Origin: Owenia fusiformis
Taxonomy: Eukaryota; Annelida; Polychaeta; Sabellida; Oweniidae
Direction of reading: 5' to 3'
DNA: 64,000 nucleotides
Assembly: GCA_903813345.2 (NCBI GenBank)
Contig: CAIIXF020000007.1
Span: 503,730 to 567,729 of the forward strand
In this document: piece by piece, positions 9,373 to 20,854 of the stretch
Layout of the letters: every line of letters starts with the position of its first letter
How positions within the stretch are numbered: the first letter of the stretch is position 1
Translations under genes and position numbers: made by a program
Notes under the pieces: generated by a model
Seen by the model: the letters and a program-made list of their open reading frames with translations, nothing else
What the model was told of the DNA's origin: nothing
Databases searched by the model: none

Positions 9373-10958
9373 TTCATAAATGATTCGTATCTTAATGCAC
9401 TAGTAAGAGCATCATTCAAGGATTTGGGGTTATTTGATTGCACATGCTTCTCCATATCTTTATCATTGAGTGCATCAATAAATGCACTAGTCACGAAATT
9501 TTCAAGAACTGGCTGTGGAACATCATGAAATGCTTCCCTAGAAAGACGACATATTTCTTCAGCCATTTCTTCTAATGTTTCATTGCGACCTCTTAGTTTT
9601 TTTTTTCAATTTAGCGCGAGATGTTTCACTTTCAAAGCACGAACCAAACTTTCATAATTGAATCTGTCCTCTAAACTCAAGTCAGCTAATACACCTAAAG
9701 CCCTATCTTGTAGATGGCCCACTAATTGGAGTGCTTTTGATCTATCATCCCAACCACTTTCAAGAGCTATTGTCTCAAATTGTGCCAAATAATTTGTAAG
9801 ACTTGACTTTCCATCATATTTACTCATTTTTGGACACCTGGAACCATTAAACAAAGACTGATTCCCAGAATGTGAATTTTCAGAATTTTGAGAAAAAATT
9901 CTCCTGCAATCATTTTCGCCATATCTAGACCGAAAAGGAGTATGAGTATAATTACCAGCCCTTTGATTTCAACTGGAATCACTGTCATGTTCATGACTCA
10001 CTTGTGTTTGACCTTTCGCAAAATTACGATTTATTTTACTCATCTCATCACAATACACTGGTGTATTAATTTGTGGAACAAAATCATTGTCATCATTATT
10101 ACCGTTTATCCCCCTTGAACTATATTTCACAGGGTTTGTTGTTTTCAAATGAGATGTAACATGCTGTTGTTGCTGAGATCATTGATCATTGGTAAGGTCA
10201 CAAAATGTTGATTTTCGATTTTCTTGAGAATTTTAAGGTAAGTGAGAACTCATGTGTTGTTCAAATTGATCAAAATCAGCATCATTCTGATTACCTGTCA
10301 AATTTGATTTATAAGGTGTTGAATTAGATTCTGTTCTATTGGTGTCAAGAAAATTTACACCTGCCTGCAGGTGTGCCATGTATCACTGATCTCTATTAGA
10401 ATCCATAATTTTACCAGATTTAAAAGGTTGAGGTAATTCCCATCTCTTCCCAGTCAGTTCATGCCTATTCCCCCTTGGCCATTTGAGAGAACCAGTATAA
10501 CCAACTCTCATATTTTCCTCATCAAGGTTTTCACATGTCAAATCCATATCTACTGATTTGTAATGATCTTTGCCCACATTAGTTGTTGTTATATTCTCAT
10601 TTTTAATCAAAACATTCTCATTACTGTTATCACAATATATCTTAAACCCATTATCAATCATGTTATCTTCCACTGAAGATCTTTTTATGGTACTAACAAA
10701 CTGAGGTTTAGAAAACTCACTTGATATTTTACAATCCCAAAAAATTGTATCATCGAGTGGGGCTCCAGTTTCATGGACATATAGCTCATCCACCTTCATC
10801 CTCACTCCATACTGTACATCCCCATCTTTGTAACTCAAAAATTGGACAGACTTCTCAGGGTCACTAATGTGAGAAGTCTGGGTAGTTGATTCCTCATCCA
10901 CTGTCGACAATTGTTCATTTTTAACAATATTTTCCATTTTTCCCGTCTGCTCCACCAA
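9264..10958 (-). pseudogene. gag of Gypsy copy 1, broken
   Basis: Three frame segments belong together. 10383-10958 is a 191-codon N-terminal part. After several in-frame stops, 9606-9854 carries capsid sequence (SKYDGKSSLTNYLAQFE, WDDRSKALQLVGHLQ). 9380-9566 carries the capsid C-terminal part (AEEICRLSREAF, SAFIDALND, ALRYESFMK). A poly-T run near 9600 accounts for one frame change. No CCHC zinc knuckle is present, because the gene runs into the G-rich insert. In life the product would form the virus-like particle that packages element RNA. Confidence 0.8.
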
Positions 10959-11164
10959 TGTTTCAACAAAAATTTATGAAAGCAATAAATCACAGAAATC
11001 AGAGCTATTTCTAACAACACAAACTAATAGTGTAGTCACACACAACAACAACTAACTCTAAAGTATTATACACTACAAAACAAATACTACTAATGTACCA
11101 ACACCATTAATTAGTTAATGAAGAATCACAACAAAAACACACAAGGCGTGCAATAAGAACACGG

Positions 11165-11174
11165 GCTGCCACCA
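11165..11174 (-). other. Candidate primer-binding site (tRNA-Leu type), copy 1
   Basis: On the minus strand the ten bases read TGGTGGCAGC. That is complementary to the 3' end (GCTGCCACCA) of leucine tRNAs whose acceptor begins GGTAGC. It lies about 200 bases upstream of the gag N-terminal frame, as expected for a primer-binding site. The adjoining putative LTR end does not show a canonical CA. Confidence 0.5.
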
Positions 11175-11488
11175 ATATAAAATACTAGTCAGAATAGCAT
11201 ACACAACTTATAATAATATGGTAAGCGTGGTAAAAAGTGATGCAATGACTAGTCTTTTATTGTTTGCATTAATCAAGCAAACACAAAATAATTAATGTGA
11301 AGGAAAAGTGCAAGCTAACCCTCTCCCAAGTGCAATAGGTAGATTTTAGGTGAGGATGCAGGCAAGGGTTCACACAAAATCACACATGAATACAATGAAT
11401 ATGATAAATGATTTTATTATAAAACATAAAAATGGTGAATATATGATCATGCAATATATTATAATTATGCAGGATTATATGGATTTAA

Positions 11489-11781
11489 CCTCTTGAATAC
11501 CCAGAGTGACGGATATATCCGTCACAAATGAAATAAGACTGGTGCCAAGAGGGACGAGAAAATCCGTCACAAAATTTTTCACAAAAATTGCTCTCATTTG
11601 AACAATTTTCATCCAATTTACACAAAAATTGTTTTAAAACGTGTAGAAATGATCTCTGCCGTCCAATTTTACTAAGCTGAGCATCTAAAATTGTGTAGGT
11701 ATGTAATAAAATGTCAAAAGGTGGCAAAAAATGAAAAATTCTCTGGTTTCATGCCAATTTTAGAGCCTGGGATTCAAGAGG
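11489..11781. mobile_element. piggyBac-type MITE (TTAA target duplication)
   Basis: The 293-bp element begins CCTCTTGAATACCCAG and ends CTGGGATTCAAGAGG, terminal inverted repeats that differ by one base. TTAA flanks it at 11485-11488 and 11782-11785. TTAA duplication plus CC-starting ends is the piggyBac hallmark. It encodes no transposase, so it is non-autonomous. Internally it repeats the motif ATCCGTCAC. Confidence 0.85.
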
Positions 11782-11785
11782 TTAA

Positions 11786-14089
11786 AAGTGAAAATTGTAT
11801 ATGTTAATTCGCAACGCTATAGAAATATATAGAAATATTTGAACTATTTGTAATGTTTTAAAATGATCTCACTCTATTATTCATGAATGTAAATTCAGGA
11901 TCACAACATAAATTTACCATGTAGAATGCAATCTAAAAATGGGATTGTTTTATGACTTCAAAATATGAGCTATATATTTGTATAAAAGTTTTGGACTTGA
12001 AATAGTTAACCTAGAAAACGTAAGAATTAATTGCGTTGATAAATTGTCTTCGCGCAAAGTTCAGACTTATAGAAGCCAAGGAATTCAACCTTTGACCCCA
12101 AGTTGCTTCTGGATGTTCCAGGGAAACATGTGTAAAACTATATGTTAAGAAATTCCTTCAGTATTCAACCTCTATTTAAATTGTACAATAATATTTCTGT
12201 TAATTAAGTCTATCTGTGGAAATATCGATAATTGTTAAACGAAAGTGTTGGTAAACATTAGGTCACGTGATATCAACAAAAGCCGTCTGCTTTTCTAAAT
12301 GGCGCTAAAAGATTCAATTCATTAATCCAACCCTGATATAATCATTCATTCCGCTACGGCCTTTATATTTCGTGTGAAAGTATAATTGCAATTCATAGAC
12401 TTCTATAACCAAAGCAATTGATATGAAAATGTTGATTCAATGTCATCAAAACAATCAAAATGTCAAAAGTTTTCCCGGAAGTTCAAACTTCCCAATCAGT
12501 TCAATTCAAGCTAAGTTATCTAGCTATAATCTCAATAGATTCTTTCTAGATCTAATATTCTATCTGACGAAACTCAAAACTCACTCACCCACATATTCTG
12601 TATTCTTTATGCCTCTGTATTCGTGATCGGGTGACGACTTTTATACCTGAACCGAATCGCCTTCAACTCGACGAATTTGATTGGTTCACTGTCATGTGAC
12701 TTGTGACAAGTCACGTGTTACAAAATCTCAGTCGGAGTTCACCGAAATGATTAGCGGAAATGGCCGAAGATATTTCATCGAATTTGATTGGTTTAATATT
12801 TCGTCATTATGTAAATGAGTCACGTGGTCATTAATCTCATTCGAAGACGGTTTGAACAGTCGAATATACTTATTTCTCACCCGAGGACGACCGACAATTC
12901 TTCAAAGAATTTGATTCCTTTAAAAGTAGCACCCACGTGGTACAAACATTACCATGTGGTGTAAACAAATGCAAGTGGCATCTAAACAACCCCGTGATGT
13001 AAACATTTCCATTTATAAAGGGCTAATCTGACTGTACTGTATATCATATTAGGGCATGGACTTCAAATGATGTATCATTGCAAAGGTTATTCAAGTCCTG
13101 ATAGTCGGAACTTACCTTCAAGGCCAACAAGGCCTTTAGAGAATAAATTCAAAGATGTTTACTTTTTCTGAGCTACCAGTGCACCATATTCTCAAAATGA
13201 ATGGATAAACTATCAATTTCAGCATAAGAAGCGTAAATTCATTCAAAGTTTCTATAAAGGGAGTCCCACTTATTTTTAAGCATTTTTCAAGAGGAATATC
13301 AGCTGAAATAATGTCCAATCGAGGGAGTTTCTCTGTAGATAATCTTGAACCAATCAATCTTGTAGATGATAAAGTATTCGGTGAAGTATCCAGGTTGATA
13401 ACAAAAAATCTGATCATCACAATAGACTGTTTAGTATCACGTATATTGATAGAAAAGATCATTTGTCCCTGGATTTCATGGGCAGTAGGTAGTAAGTAGT
13501 CCCTGGATTTCATGGGCAGTAGGCAGTAGTAGTAATTCGAATCTTCTTGCATTCTCCATTATTTAAAACTTCCAATATCCAATTTGGGAAGTTGTAATTT
13601 GGAACAAAAGATCATCAATAGAGTGTTATTGTTATTTATTATTATTGTTCACATATCCAAGCTGAAACTAAATTGACATAACATTTAATGTTACTTGTCA
13701 ATGAATCTATTCACATTTTACCAGAGCATTTTTAGCCAGACAACTGTAGGGATTTTCTTCATTATTCCCTAGAGTTGTCTGTTTCCACCCCTTGCGAACG
13801 TGGACGCAAATGTTGGATTTTAAGGGGCACAGCACTCAATGATGCAAAGTAAATGATATGTAAAAAGAGTAAATAAGTTGGCAAAGTTGGCGAAGAGCAA
13901 CTGTAATGAAATGTGCTGCAGAGTGCATGCAAACCATTCAAGTAGAATGGAATGTACTGTAATATAAACATATTTCAGAAAACAATGACTTTGAGAACTA
14001 TTGAGTGCTGGCCCTGCCATTAGCGAATGTCCAATCATAATAAAAATAATGGCAGGGCAAAATAAAATTTAAACAAACAAAGGATATAG
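11786..14089. other. Stretch without a recognised gene
   Basis: No convincing coding exon was found. The ORF at 13136-13552 (minus) has no domain I recognise. CACGTG boxes and GTCACGTG motifs cluster at about 12260-12970. A tandem duplication of about 36 bp containing CCCTGGATTTCATGGGCAGT lies at 13498-13530 and just upstream of it. A hairpin CCCTGCCATT/AATGGCAGGG sits at about 14013-14057. The right-hand LTR of the Gypsy element at 4665-11176 should begin at about 11177, but its right end was not located. Confidence 0.5.
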
Positions 14090-14920
14090 AAGATGATTTT
14101 TTAGAAATCTTTTCTGATCAAGTTCTTAACTTACCCATTGGTTCCTTGGTAGAGGAAACCAAACACAAAAAGTGGGCAAGTCAAGAACTTGATCAGAAGA
14201 AAGTACTAATAAAAACATTACATCCTATAAAAGAAAAAAAACAAGGAGAGTGTGTTACATTTTAAGTACTTTCTTCTGATCAAGCTCCTAATTTACCCAT
14301 TGGTTCCACGGCAGAGGAAACCAAACACAAAAAGTGGGCAAGTCAAGAACTTGATCAGAAGAAAGTACTAAAAAACATAACACCCTGTAAGAAATACAAG
14401 GAAGAATCACAAGTAGAGAGGAGAGGGTGTTACACTTTTAGTACTTTCTTCTGATCAAGTTCTTAATTTACCCATTGGCTCCCCGGCAGAGGAAACCAAA
14501 CACAAAAAGTGGGCAAGTCAAGAACTTGATCAGAAGAAAGTACTAAAAACATTACATCCTATAAAAGAAAAAAAACAAGGAGAGGGTGTTACATTTTAAG
14601 TACTTTCTTCTGATCAAGCTCCTTATTTACCCATTGGTTCCACGGCAGAGGAAACCAAACACAAAAAGTGGGCAAGTCAAGAACTTGATCAGAAGAAAGT
14701 ACTAAAAACATTACATCCTATAAAAGAAAAAAAACAAGGAGAGGGTGTTACATTTTAAGTACTTTCTTCTGATCAAGCTCCTAATTTACCCATTGGTTCC
14801 ACGGCAGAGGAAACCAAACACAAAAAGTGGGCAAGTCAAGAACTTGATCAGAAGAAAGTACTAAAAACATAACACCCTGTAAGAAATACAAGGTAGAATC
14901 ACATGTAGGGTGTTACATTT
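14090..14920. repeat. Tandem array of five foldback units, about 160-174 bp each
   Basis: Five head-to-tail units start near 14105, 14264, 14438, 14597 and 14756. Each carries AGTACTTTCTTCTGATCAAG and, about 55 bases later, its reverse complement. The intervening bases also pair (TTTACCCA with TGGGCAAG, GGTTCC with GGAAACC), so every unit can fold into one long hairpin. Units are 90% or more alike by eye; the first is the most diverged. It could be an amplified MITE or satellite. Confidence 0.88.
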
Positions 14921-15013
14921 GTCTACATTTATATACACAAAAGTTGAACATATACGAGTTTGTAAAGTCCAAGAAATCCACGTACAAATGTTCCTGTATC
15001 TGTGTATGGCGCT

Positions 15014-17932
15014 TCATCGTTTCCATGTTGAAAGTGTTTGCTCCGCTTGCAGTCGGGTGGTCTTGTCTAAGTCCATGAATAAATATATCAGCACCTATGA
15101 GTAAAAAAAAAAGTATACTTATATGAGTATGTGCATAATATTGGTCTAATATTGGGCAATACTGTATCGAGTGAGACAAATTTTGGTATCAAAAAGTTAA
15201 TGGGGGTCAAAGGAGACATCAAAACGTCAAATTCTTGAAAATAAATTGCAATATTTGCTACAACGCATTTAAAAAATGCTCTTTAAACCTAATACTGATA
15301 TTTTGAGGTGTTATGTTGCATTATTGACATCTACATACTTACCTCAGGAAAAAGTACAAATTGAGCAAAGTCCTCGCTGACCTCCCGCAAATTCCTTACG
15401 CAGTCAAGGACCAACTCTGTCTGAAATGTGTCAAATTTCAATAGTTAGTGACATGGGCAGCATGGCTTGAATTTGAGAGGAATCCATCAATGACCATTGT
15501 GACCATTGGAAATCATGAAAACAGCTAACAAAACAAGATTTTTTAATGAACCATATATGCCAGCACAGGTTGAATACATGAACTTTTATGGCTTTTTTAC
15601 ACTGTGAAAAATACATAGATAATTCGAAAATGCCATCATACAAAAGAAAGTGTTCATTTTCAATTGTTTTAAATGCATATCTCCTAAAATCTCGTTAAAA
15701 TCTCGTTAAAAGTAGACTTCAACAAGATTTCGAAGCTAATTAGTAGACCAATGTATACATACTGAGCTTTCCCTCAGGACAGATATGCCTGACATTGATG
15801 AGCAAACCATCTGCATACGGAATGGGAGTGTTATCATATGCGTAGACAAGTGCCTCCTCTCTGCCTCCTTTGCAAGGATGTTATAACGCCAAGAAGGCAA
15901 TTTCTTACTGATCAGCTTGGAGCACAAATCCTTGAACAAATATTTATTTCATTATTTCAATTATTAATATACAGATATAACAGTTTCTACATATATATTT
16001 CAATACTTGTATTTCAGTTATCAAAGATATTTTATGAAAATGGCTGCAATTTTGAATCTTAAATTGAAAAGTCCCTTCCAGACAAGGTATTAAGCCAATA
16101 AAATTCTAATCATAAATATTCCAGAAGAAATCTGCTGACTTTGTATTTAGTCATGCTGAATGGGTCCTAATGGTTTTGGTTAAGAAATATACTATTATAC
16201 ACTATATGTGAATACCTGAATTTCATGTTTCTTGTTTGCTACATAGGCAGCAAGTCTTGTCTTTGGGTATGCTGGCATCACCAATCTGAAATATGAGCAC
16301 AATAATTACATTTTACAACTCATTATGTACAGTAGTAACCTGTAAAGGCAAACACCTCTAAAAGATGAATAACTTTTAAAGATGTAAAAATGTACCTTAA
16401 TTTAACAGTGTAAACAGTGCGTGATGAAATAATTTACTAATATATTGACTTACTTTTTGTGGTCTAGCTTCATGTTGCAACCACAAAAGAAATCATCCTT
16501 CCCCTTGGCACCAGCACAGGTCATGTGATACCATCGCCTACAGCTATCACACATTACCCAATTGACCTGTTGGCTGATTCCTTCCCCATTGCAACATGTG
16601 GGGTCTTGGTAGCTAGCCGCACACTCATTTTCAATGAGTACTCTCTCTGCGTCGCTAAATGCCGGGAAGGGCTGGTAGTGGTTATACCTATATTTAACAA
16701 TAATAAATTAATTATCAAACTCTAGGAGCAAATGACAGGTCTAAATAAAAAATAGAAAAAAATACTTAGTTTGCTAATAGGACCATTACACTAGAAGCAT
16801 GGCTTAGAAGATATTATATATCTAGCTAGGTAGACTCCGGATATTGAATAAAGGGGTGCCAAAAAATTAACAAGAAATGAAAATGAATAATGAGTGACTG
16901 CTTGGATGGATGAAAAAGAAAGAAGAACTGCTACTTACACGGGAGGATTTCTGTGATAGTCAGATGGTACAAACAAAATATCAAGTGGTTCTAGCAGTGG
17001 TCGAGGGGATGATGGCAGTGGATCAAATTTGCGCATTTGTGGTATGCCTGGCATTGTGGAGTGTACATTGATGTCTCGACCCAACCATCCAGCCAGCATC
17101 ATCGTCTGCATGGATCCTGTAGAAATATGTATTGCTGCATGATTACGAAAATTCACTCATTTTAAAACATACAGGTAGACATGAATTCAAAAGTTTTCGT
17201 TCCAAAGTTCATATAAAATTCAAGGGAATCCTTTACTGAAAGAATTTTACATTTATAAATACAACGCAAGTAGCTTTATCAACACCACCCAATGCAGAAG
17301 ACCACCAAACTGCCAAACCCAAACCCACCAAAGACCACCAAACCCACAATGCCAATTTGTGCAGAAGTACAAACCTGCATCACTGTTGTACAAAAACGAT
17401 TTTAGGATCTCCACAGTGACAATCTGTTTGACATTTTCCTGGATGGACAGTGACCTGTATATTGGGATACTGCAACTGCTGGCATTTGTAGTAGCCCAGC
17501 TTAGGACATCTTCCAACGATTCTAGGCCACTACAGATCTGAACATTTAAATAATAAGGTAGTGTCAATGTATAATATATTATCAGACAAATAGTTTTTCT
17601 TTGTAATTGCCATTTTCACATTGGTGTTACATACAGGTAATGAAAAGTGGTTCAATATATTCTGCATATAACTGAATATTTTTTAAGGTTTTTGATACTT
17701 AATAACTAATTCAATGGAGTTCAAGGCTATATACCAATATTTACAAGTTTAAACATTATAGATCTATGTTACTATGAGATACCTTGGTAACGAGTTCATC
17801 TAAATGAGCTGCACCCCATGTTGTAGAGCAAACTCTCAGGGCATGGTAGGTGCGATCATGCCCATACATCATTTGGCTAATGGATCGATAGAGGCAGCTA
17901 TCGTCATGTTGGATTCCTGAAAAATTACACAT
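15014..17932 (-). CDS. OTU-domain cysteine protease with PHD finger, eight exons
   Basis: Exons (high to low coordinate): 17932-17783, 17537-17375, 17116-16939, 16687-16454, 16285-16216, 15930-15763, 15420-15343, 15094-15014. All introns are GT-AG and the joined frame (373 codons, stop TGA) has no internal stop. Residues 10-18 read DDSCLYRSI, the catalytic-Cys box of OTU deubiquitinases. YNHYQPF at about 165-171 supplies the catalytic His. Exon 4 then carries a PHD-type C4HC3 finger (WVMCDSCRRWYHMTC, about 207-221, closing with CGC). OTU enzymes cleave ubiquitin chains and PHD fingers usually read histone tails, so a chromatin-linked deubiquitinase is inferred. The start is the first in-frame ATG, just upstream of an acceptor-like TTTTTCAG at 17917, so an upstream exon is possible. 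It may derive from a transposon, since OTU modules occur in several large DNA transposons. Confidence 0.75.
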
Positions 17933-19301
17933 CTACTGTACATCAGATTGAATATTGAATATAGCACGGTCGTGCTTGTATGGAGAATTAATGAACGTTC
18001 ATTATTAGCTATGCCTTATGATTGGTTTATTCAAATTCACCCATTCATGTTTGAATACCTTTCAGGATAACATAAATCTAGGCTAGTGATATTCGCTAAT
18101 TCAATTTATCAGATCTATTTCTGGAATCTGGATCTTGCCAAACCATCAGCGACAATCTGAGCAATGAAATGTTCGTCTTATGATTTGAGAGACTATATTA
18201 TATGGAATAGTAGAGCTACTGGTAGTCTATCAAAATGAACACCTTTTACAAGCCTACCCAGTAGGGCTACATTATTTCAAATGAAATAATATAGGCTAAT
18301 TTTTGAATTTTCCCGGGCTTACTCTGATCTAATTAACGTATTTTAAGAATATTATGCATACAACAGGCTTAAAACAATAAACCAATTGATTAAGCAAACC
18401 AAACAGATTAATTTGGGAATGAGGTTGTGTCAAATCTATCTTGAAATTGTAAGCTTTCACTAAAATTAAAGCCAAATATGAAAAATTTGTCTTACCCTTC
18501 AAATATGGCGATGGAAGTGAAAGAGAGGCTCGTTATTCTTCCTGAAGAAGAATCGGTACTCCTCGGAAAAATTTTTCTCGGCCTTCTTCGGTAAAAGATT
18601 TGAAACGGGTAAAGTAGAGCTCCCCCATTCGTGATCGTGTATTTGCTCGACTCGATAGCATGAATGGATGCGAAAATCAACTATGGATTTCTCAAAACAG
18701 CCTCGCTTTAAATAGGGAATTTCTTAGGGGATTCCTCAATAATCATGTTCTAAATTTAGAAGATTTGTCAACAAATATGAAATGTTTGCAACTTTCTCCT
18801 CGCAGTTTACCAATATGGTTCATAGATCATGGTTCATGGTTCATTAGAGATGACTCAAAGGTATTCATAGAAGCATAATGTTTGGAAGTAATCGAAGGTA
18901 AGTGAAAATATAGTTGTTTTGATTTGACTTAACTTCCGGGTTAACTGAGATGATGGTATGTTACAGATGAGATATGACATGATTTCATCAGGATTTCGTC
19001 TAAAATTAAAACAAAATGACTCCAAGAAAAATGGCGATGTTCGAAAAATGGACGAAATGTCGTTAACGTCTGACATTAGTAACTGGCTGTAAATTCTAAG
19101 TTAGTGTTCCAGACGATGTGAACTAATATATAAAATACTGTCCAATAACCCGGAAGTGAATTATAGAAATAGGTAGTGTGAGCCAGAACAAAGGGAAATT
19201 GGACTAGTACTTCATAAGAAATTACTAATGAGGTAAGTGATGAATCGGTGTCAGGAGTATGATAAAATGATAGGTCTAGTGTCAAAAGGGTGAAGTTACA
19301 G
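17933..19301. other. Upstream region of the OTU-PHD gene
   Basis: No second gene is evident. A candidate untranslated first exon for the OTU-PHD gene lies near 18493-18680 on the minus strand, ending at a strong donor (GAAGG then GTAAGA). Its frames do not join in phase to the next exon as coding sequence. The remainder is AT-rich and unassigned. Confidence 0.4.
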
Positions 19302-19367
19302 GGGAAAATATAAACAAATCTACACAAATACGACACAGCAATCTAAAAAGAATAAGGGATTAGGTAC
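19302..19367 (+). repeat. 66-bp flank duplicated on both sides of the LTR element (left copy)
   Basis: The sequence from GGGAAAATATAAAC to AAGGGATTAGGTAC is repeated at 23960-24025 with one mismatch seen. It abuts the left LTR here and the truncated right LTR there. It is far longer than the 4-6 bp target duplications made by LTR integrases. Confidence 0.85.
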
Positions 19368-20655
19368 TGTCACGTTTTTAATACTTATCCATGCATTTCA
19401 TAAAATCATTTATGTAAATCATAGGTCATTTAACTTGTGCCTAACAGTAATTAGCAAAATAAACTAGCCAAATAATCAATGTATGTTTTTAGACTTGATT
19501 TTTTAGATATGTACACCTAATTGAAAACTCAACTAATTAATGTATTAAGAAGAGTTATACAGTTGGGTCAGGGTGATATAAACAGTTAGAGAGTGAATAG
19601 CCAAGTAGGTCAGGTGCAACCAAAATCTTACTTTATATGGGATGTTATCAGTAAGCGTAGTGTTAAAATCAAGCAGTCTTCTACAGTGGGATGCATTATG
19701 TGAACAATTGTGAACATTTAAAATATGTGTCATATACATTATGTGTTAGCGTGATAGGATACGCATGTTAGTAGCAGGCCTGTCAACTGTCCTGCAATTT
19801 GCGTATTTGTCACGCATTTGCTGGAGAATTTGAAGTCACGCCAGTTATTTTGCGTGACAGAAAATGTCACGCAAATACGCATTTTACCTGGTAATTGTCA
19901 AGCAAAAATATTTCTGTAGAAAAATTTCTAAAAAAGATCGTCTACACAGCAAAAATACGAACGCCGAAAAAAAACGTACGCATTTCGTTCGGACTTTTCA
20001 CGCGAATTACGTATATGTCACGCATTCCGTTCGAAATTTTTCGTACCTATAGCATGAACAATAGCATGTTTGGTGATCAATATATCATATATTAGAGTGA
20101 ATATATGATTGGTGAACAATAGGTGATATACATTAGCGTGCATGATTGGCGAACGATAGATGATATACTAGCGCGAATATATGATTGATGAACAATAGAT
20201 GAAATCAACTGATATAAACGACATGTATATTGGCAGTGTGATCCGAGAACTACAGTCGTAAATAAAAGATATATATATATCATATTGGGACACAGTAGCA
20301 CCTACGGCAGATGGATATGATACGCAAAGTCGAGTAGATTTAATCTCAGAGCGATCGACGAAACGTGATACGTGATATATACCGAAGGATCTGTGAACTT
20401 TATATGTAACCATACTTAAAACAATTATTAGTGTGATATCAGCAAATTATCACATATTGCTTTGACCACATATAGAATAAATTAATGACATTTTTTTATA
20501 TTATATTGTACATATCTCATAATTAATCCTTACGTAGGTACCTACCCAATTATTTTGAGTAAAAATCATTTAATAAAATTGCATTGTATATATTTTAACC
20601 TACTTTTTTGTAGTTTTAAGTAGATAATAAGAACCTTAAGACTTAAAACGTGACA
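19368..20655 (+). repeat. Left (5') LTR of the Gag-protease element
   Basis: The 1,288-bp LTR has TG...CA ends in an 11-bp inverted repeat. It contains a copy of a 275-bp dispersed repeat (about 19775-20050) and, from about 20095 to 20215, degenerate 35-bp tandem units with GAACAATAG and GATATA. Promoter and polyadenylation sites could not be fixed, though TATATATATCATAT near 20268 and AATAAA-like motifs are present. Confidence 0.9.
19775..20050 (+). repeat. Dispersed repeat rich in TGCGTGAC/GTCACGCA, copy 1
   Basis: The sequence from AGGCCTGTCAACTGTCC to TTCGTACCTATAG recurs at about 22916-23189 (inside the right LTR) and, reversed, at about 28309-28582 in unrelated DNA. It is therefore an independent mobile or repetitive unit. 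The second half of the right LTR carries a version of the LTR without it. It has no coding capacity I recognise. GTCACGCA and its complement occur several times. Confidence 0.8.
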
Positions 20656-20656
20656 A

Positions 20657-20668
20657 TGGGGGCTCGTC
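20657..20668 (+). other. Primer-binding site, tRNA-Pro type
   Basis: TGGGGGCTCGTC lies one base after the LTR end. These twelve bases match the well-known proline-tRNA primer-binding site of gammaretrovirus-like and many LTR elements. Its position next to the LTR end confirms the LTR boundary. Confidence 0.85.
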
Positions 20669-20854
20669 TTCATTTATAAAAAACCACAAATTAGCTGTAT
20701 ATACTTTAATTATAGTTTAAGTTTATAATAGTTTTAAAGGCACCAATTTAGACCTAAATAGGCATCAAAATATATTTGTACATATACATATCGCAAATAT
20801 TTATTAAACAAATAACGCATACAGTATATCTGTCACACACATAACAACATAAAA

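Larger units (their letters stand above)
4665..11176 (-). mobile_element. Decayed Gypsy (Ty3-type) LTR retrotransposon, internal region
   Basis: Reading right to left the order is primer-binding site, gag, pol linker, reverse transcriptase, RNase H, integrase with GPY/F domain, then a zinc-finger ORF. RT before RNase H before integrase is the Ty3/Gypsy order. The element is dead: gag has several in-frame stops, the nucleocapsid and protease are missing, RT and RNase H lie in different frames, stops and frame changes occur in the integrase between 5600 and 5840, and the catalytic Glu of integrase is replaced. LTR boundaries were not resolved; the outer limits given are those of the recognisable internal region. 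Confidence 0.9.

Noticed and set aside
13136-13552. 138-codon minus-strand ORF
   Set aside because: No recognisable motif and partly built on a local duplication; not supported as a gene.
14090-14920. Possible CRISPR array
   Set aside because: Units are 160-174 bp, spacers are not unique and the genome is eukaryotic; it is a foldback satellite.
15763-15930. Alternative frame in exon 6 of the OTU-PHD gene (ALVYAYDNTPIPYADGLL)
   Set aside because: It reads well but needs a 2-bp correction; the unshifted frame joins both neighbouring exons in phase at canonical splice sites.
20092-20413. ORFs on the minus strand of the LTR
   Set aside because: Both occur again in the paired LTR and consist of Tyr/Ile/Ser-rich translation of tandem units.
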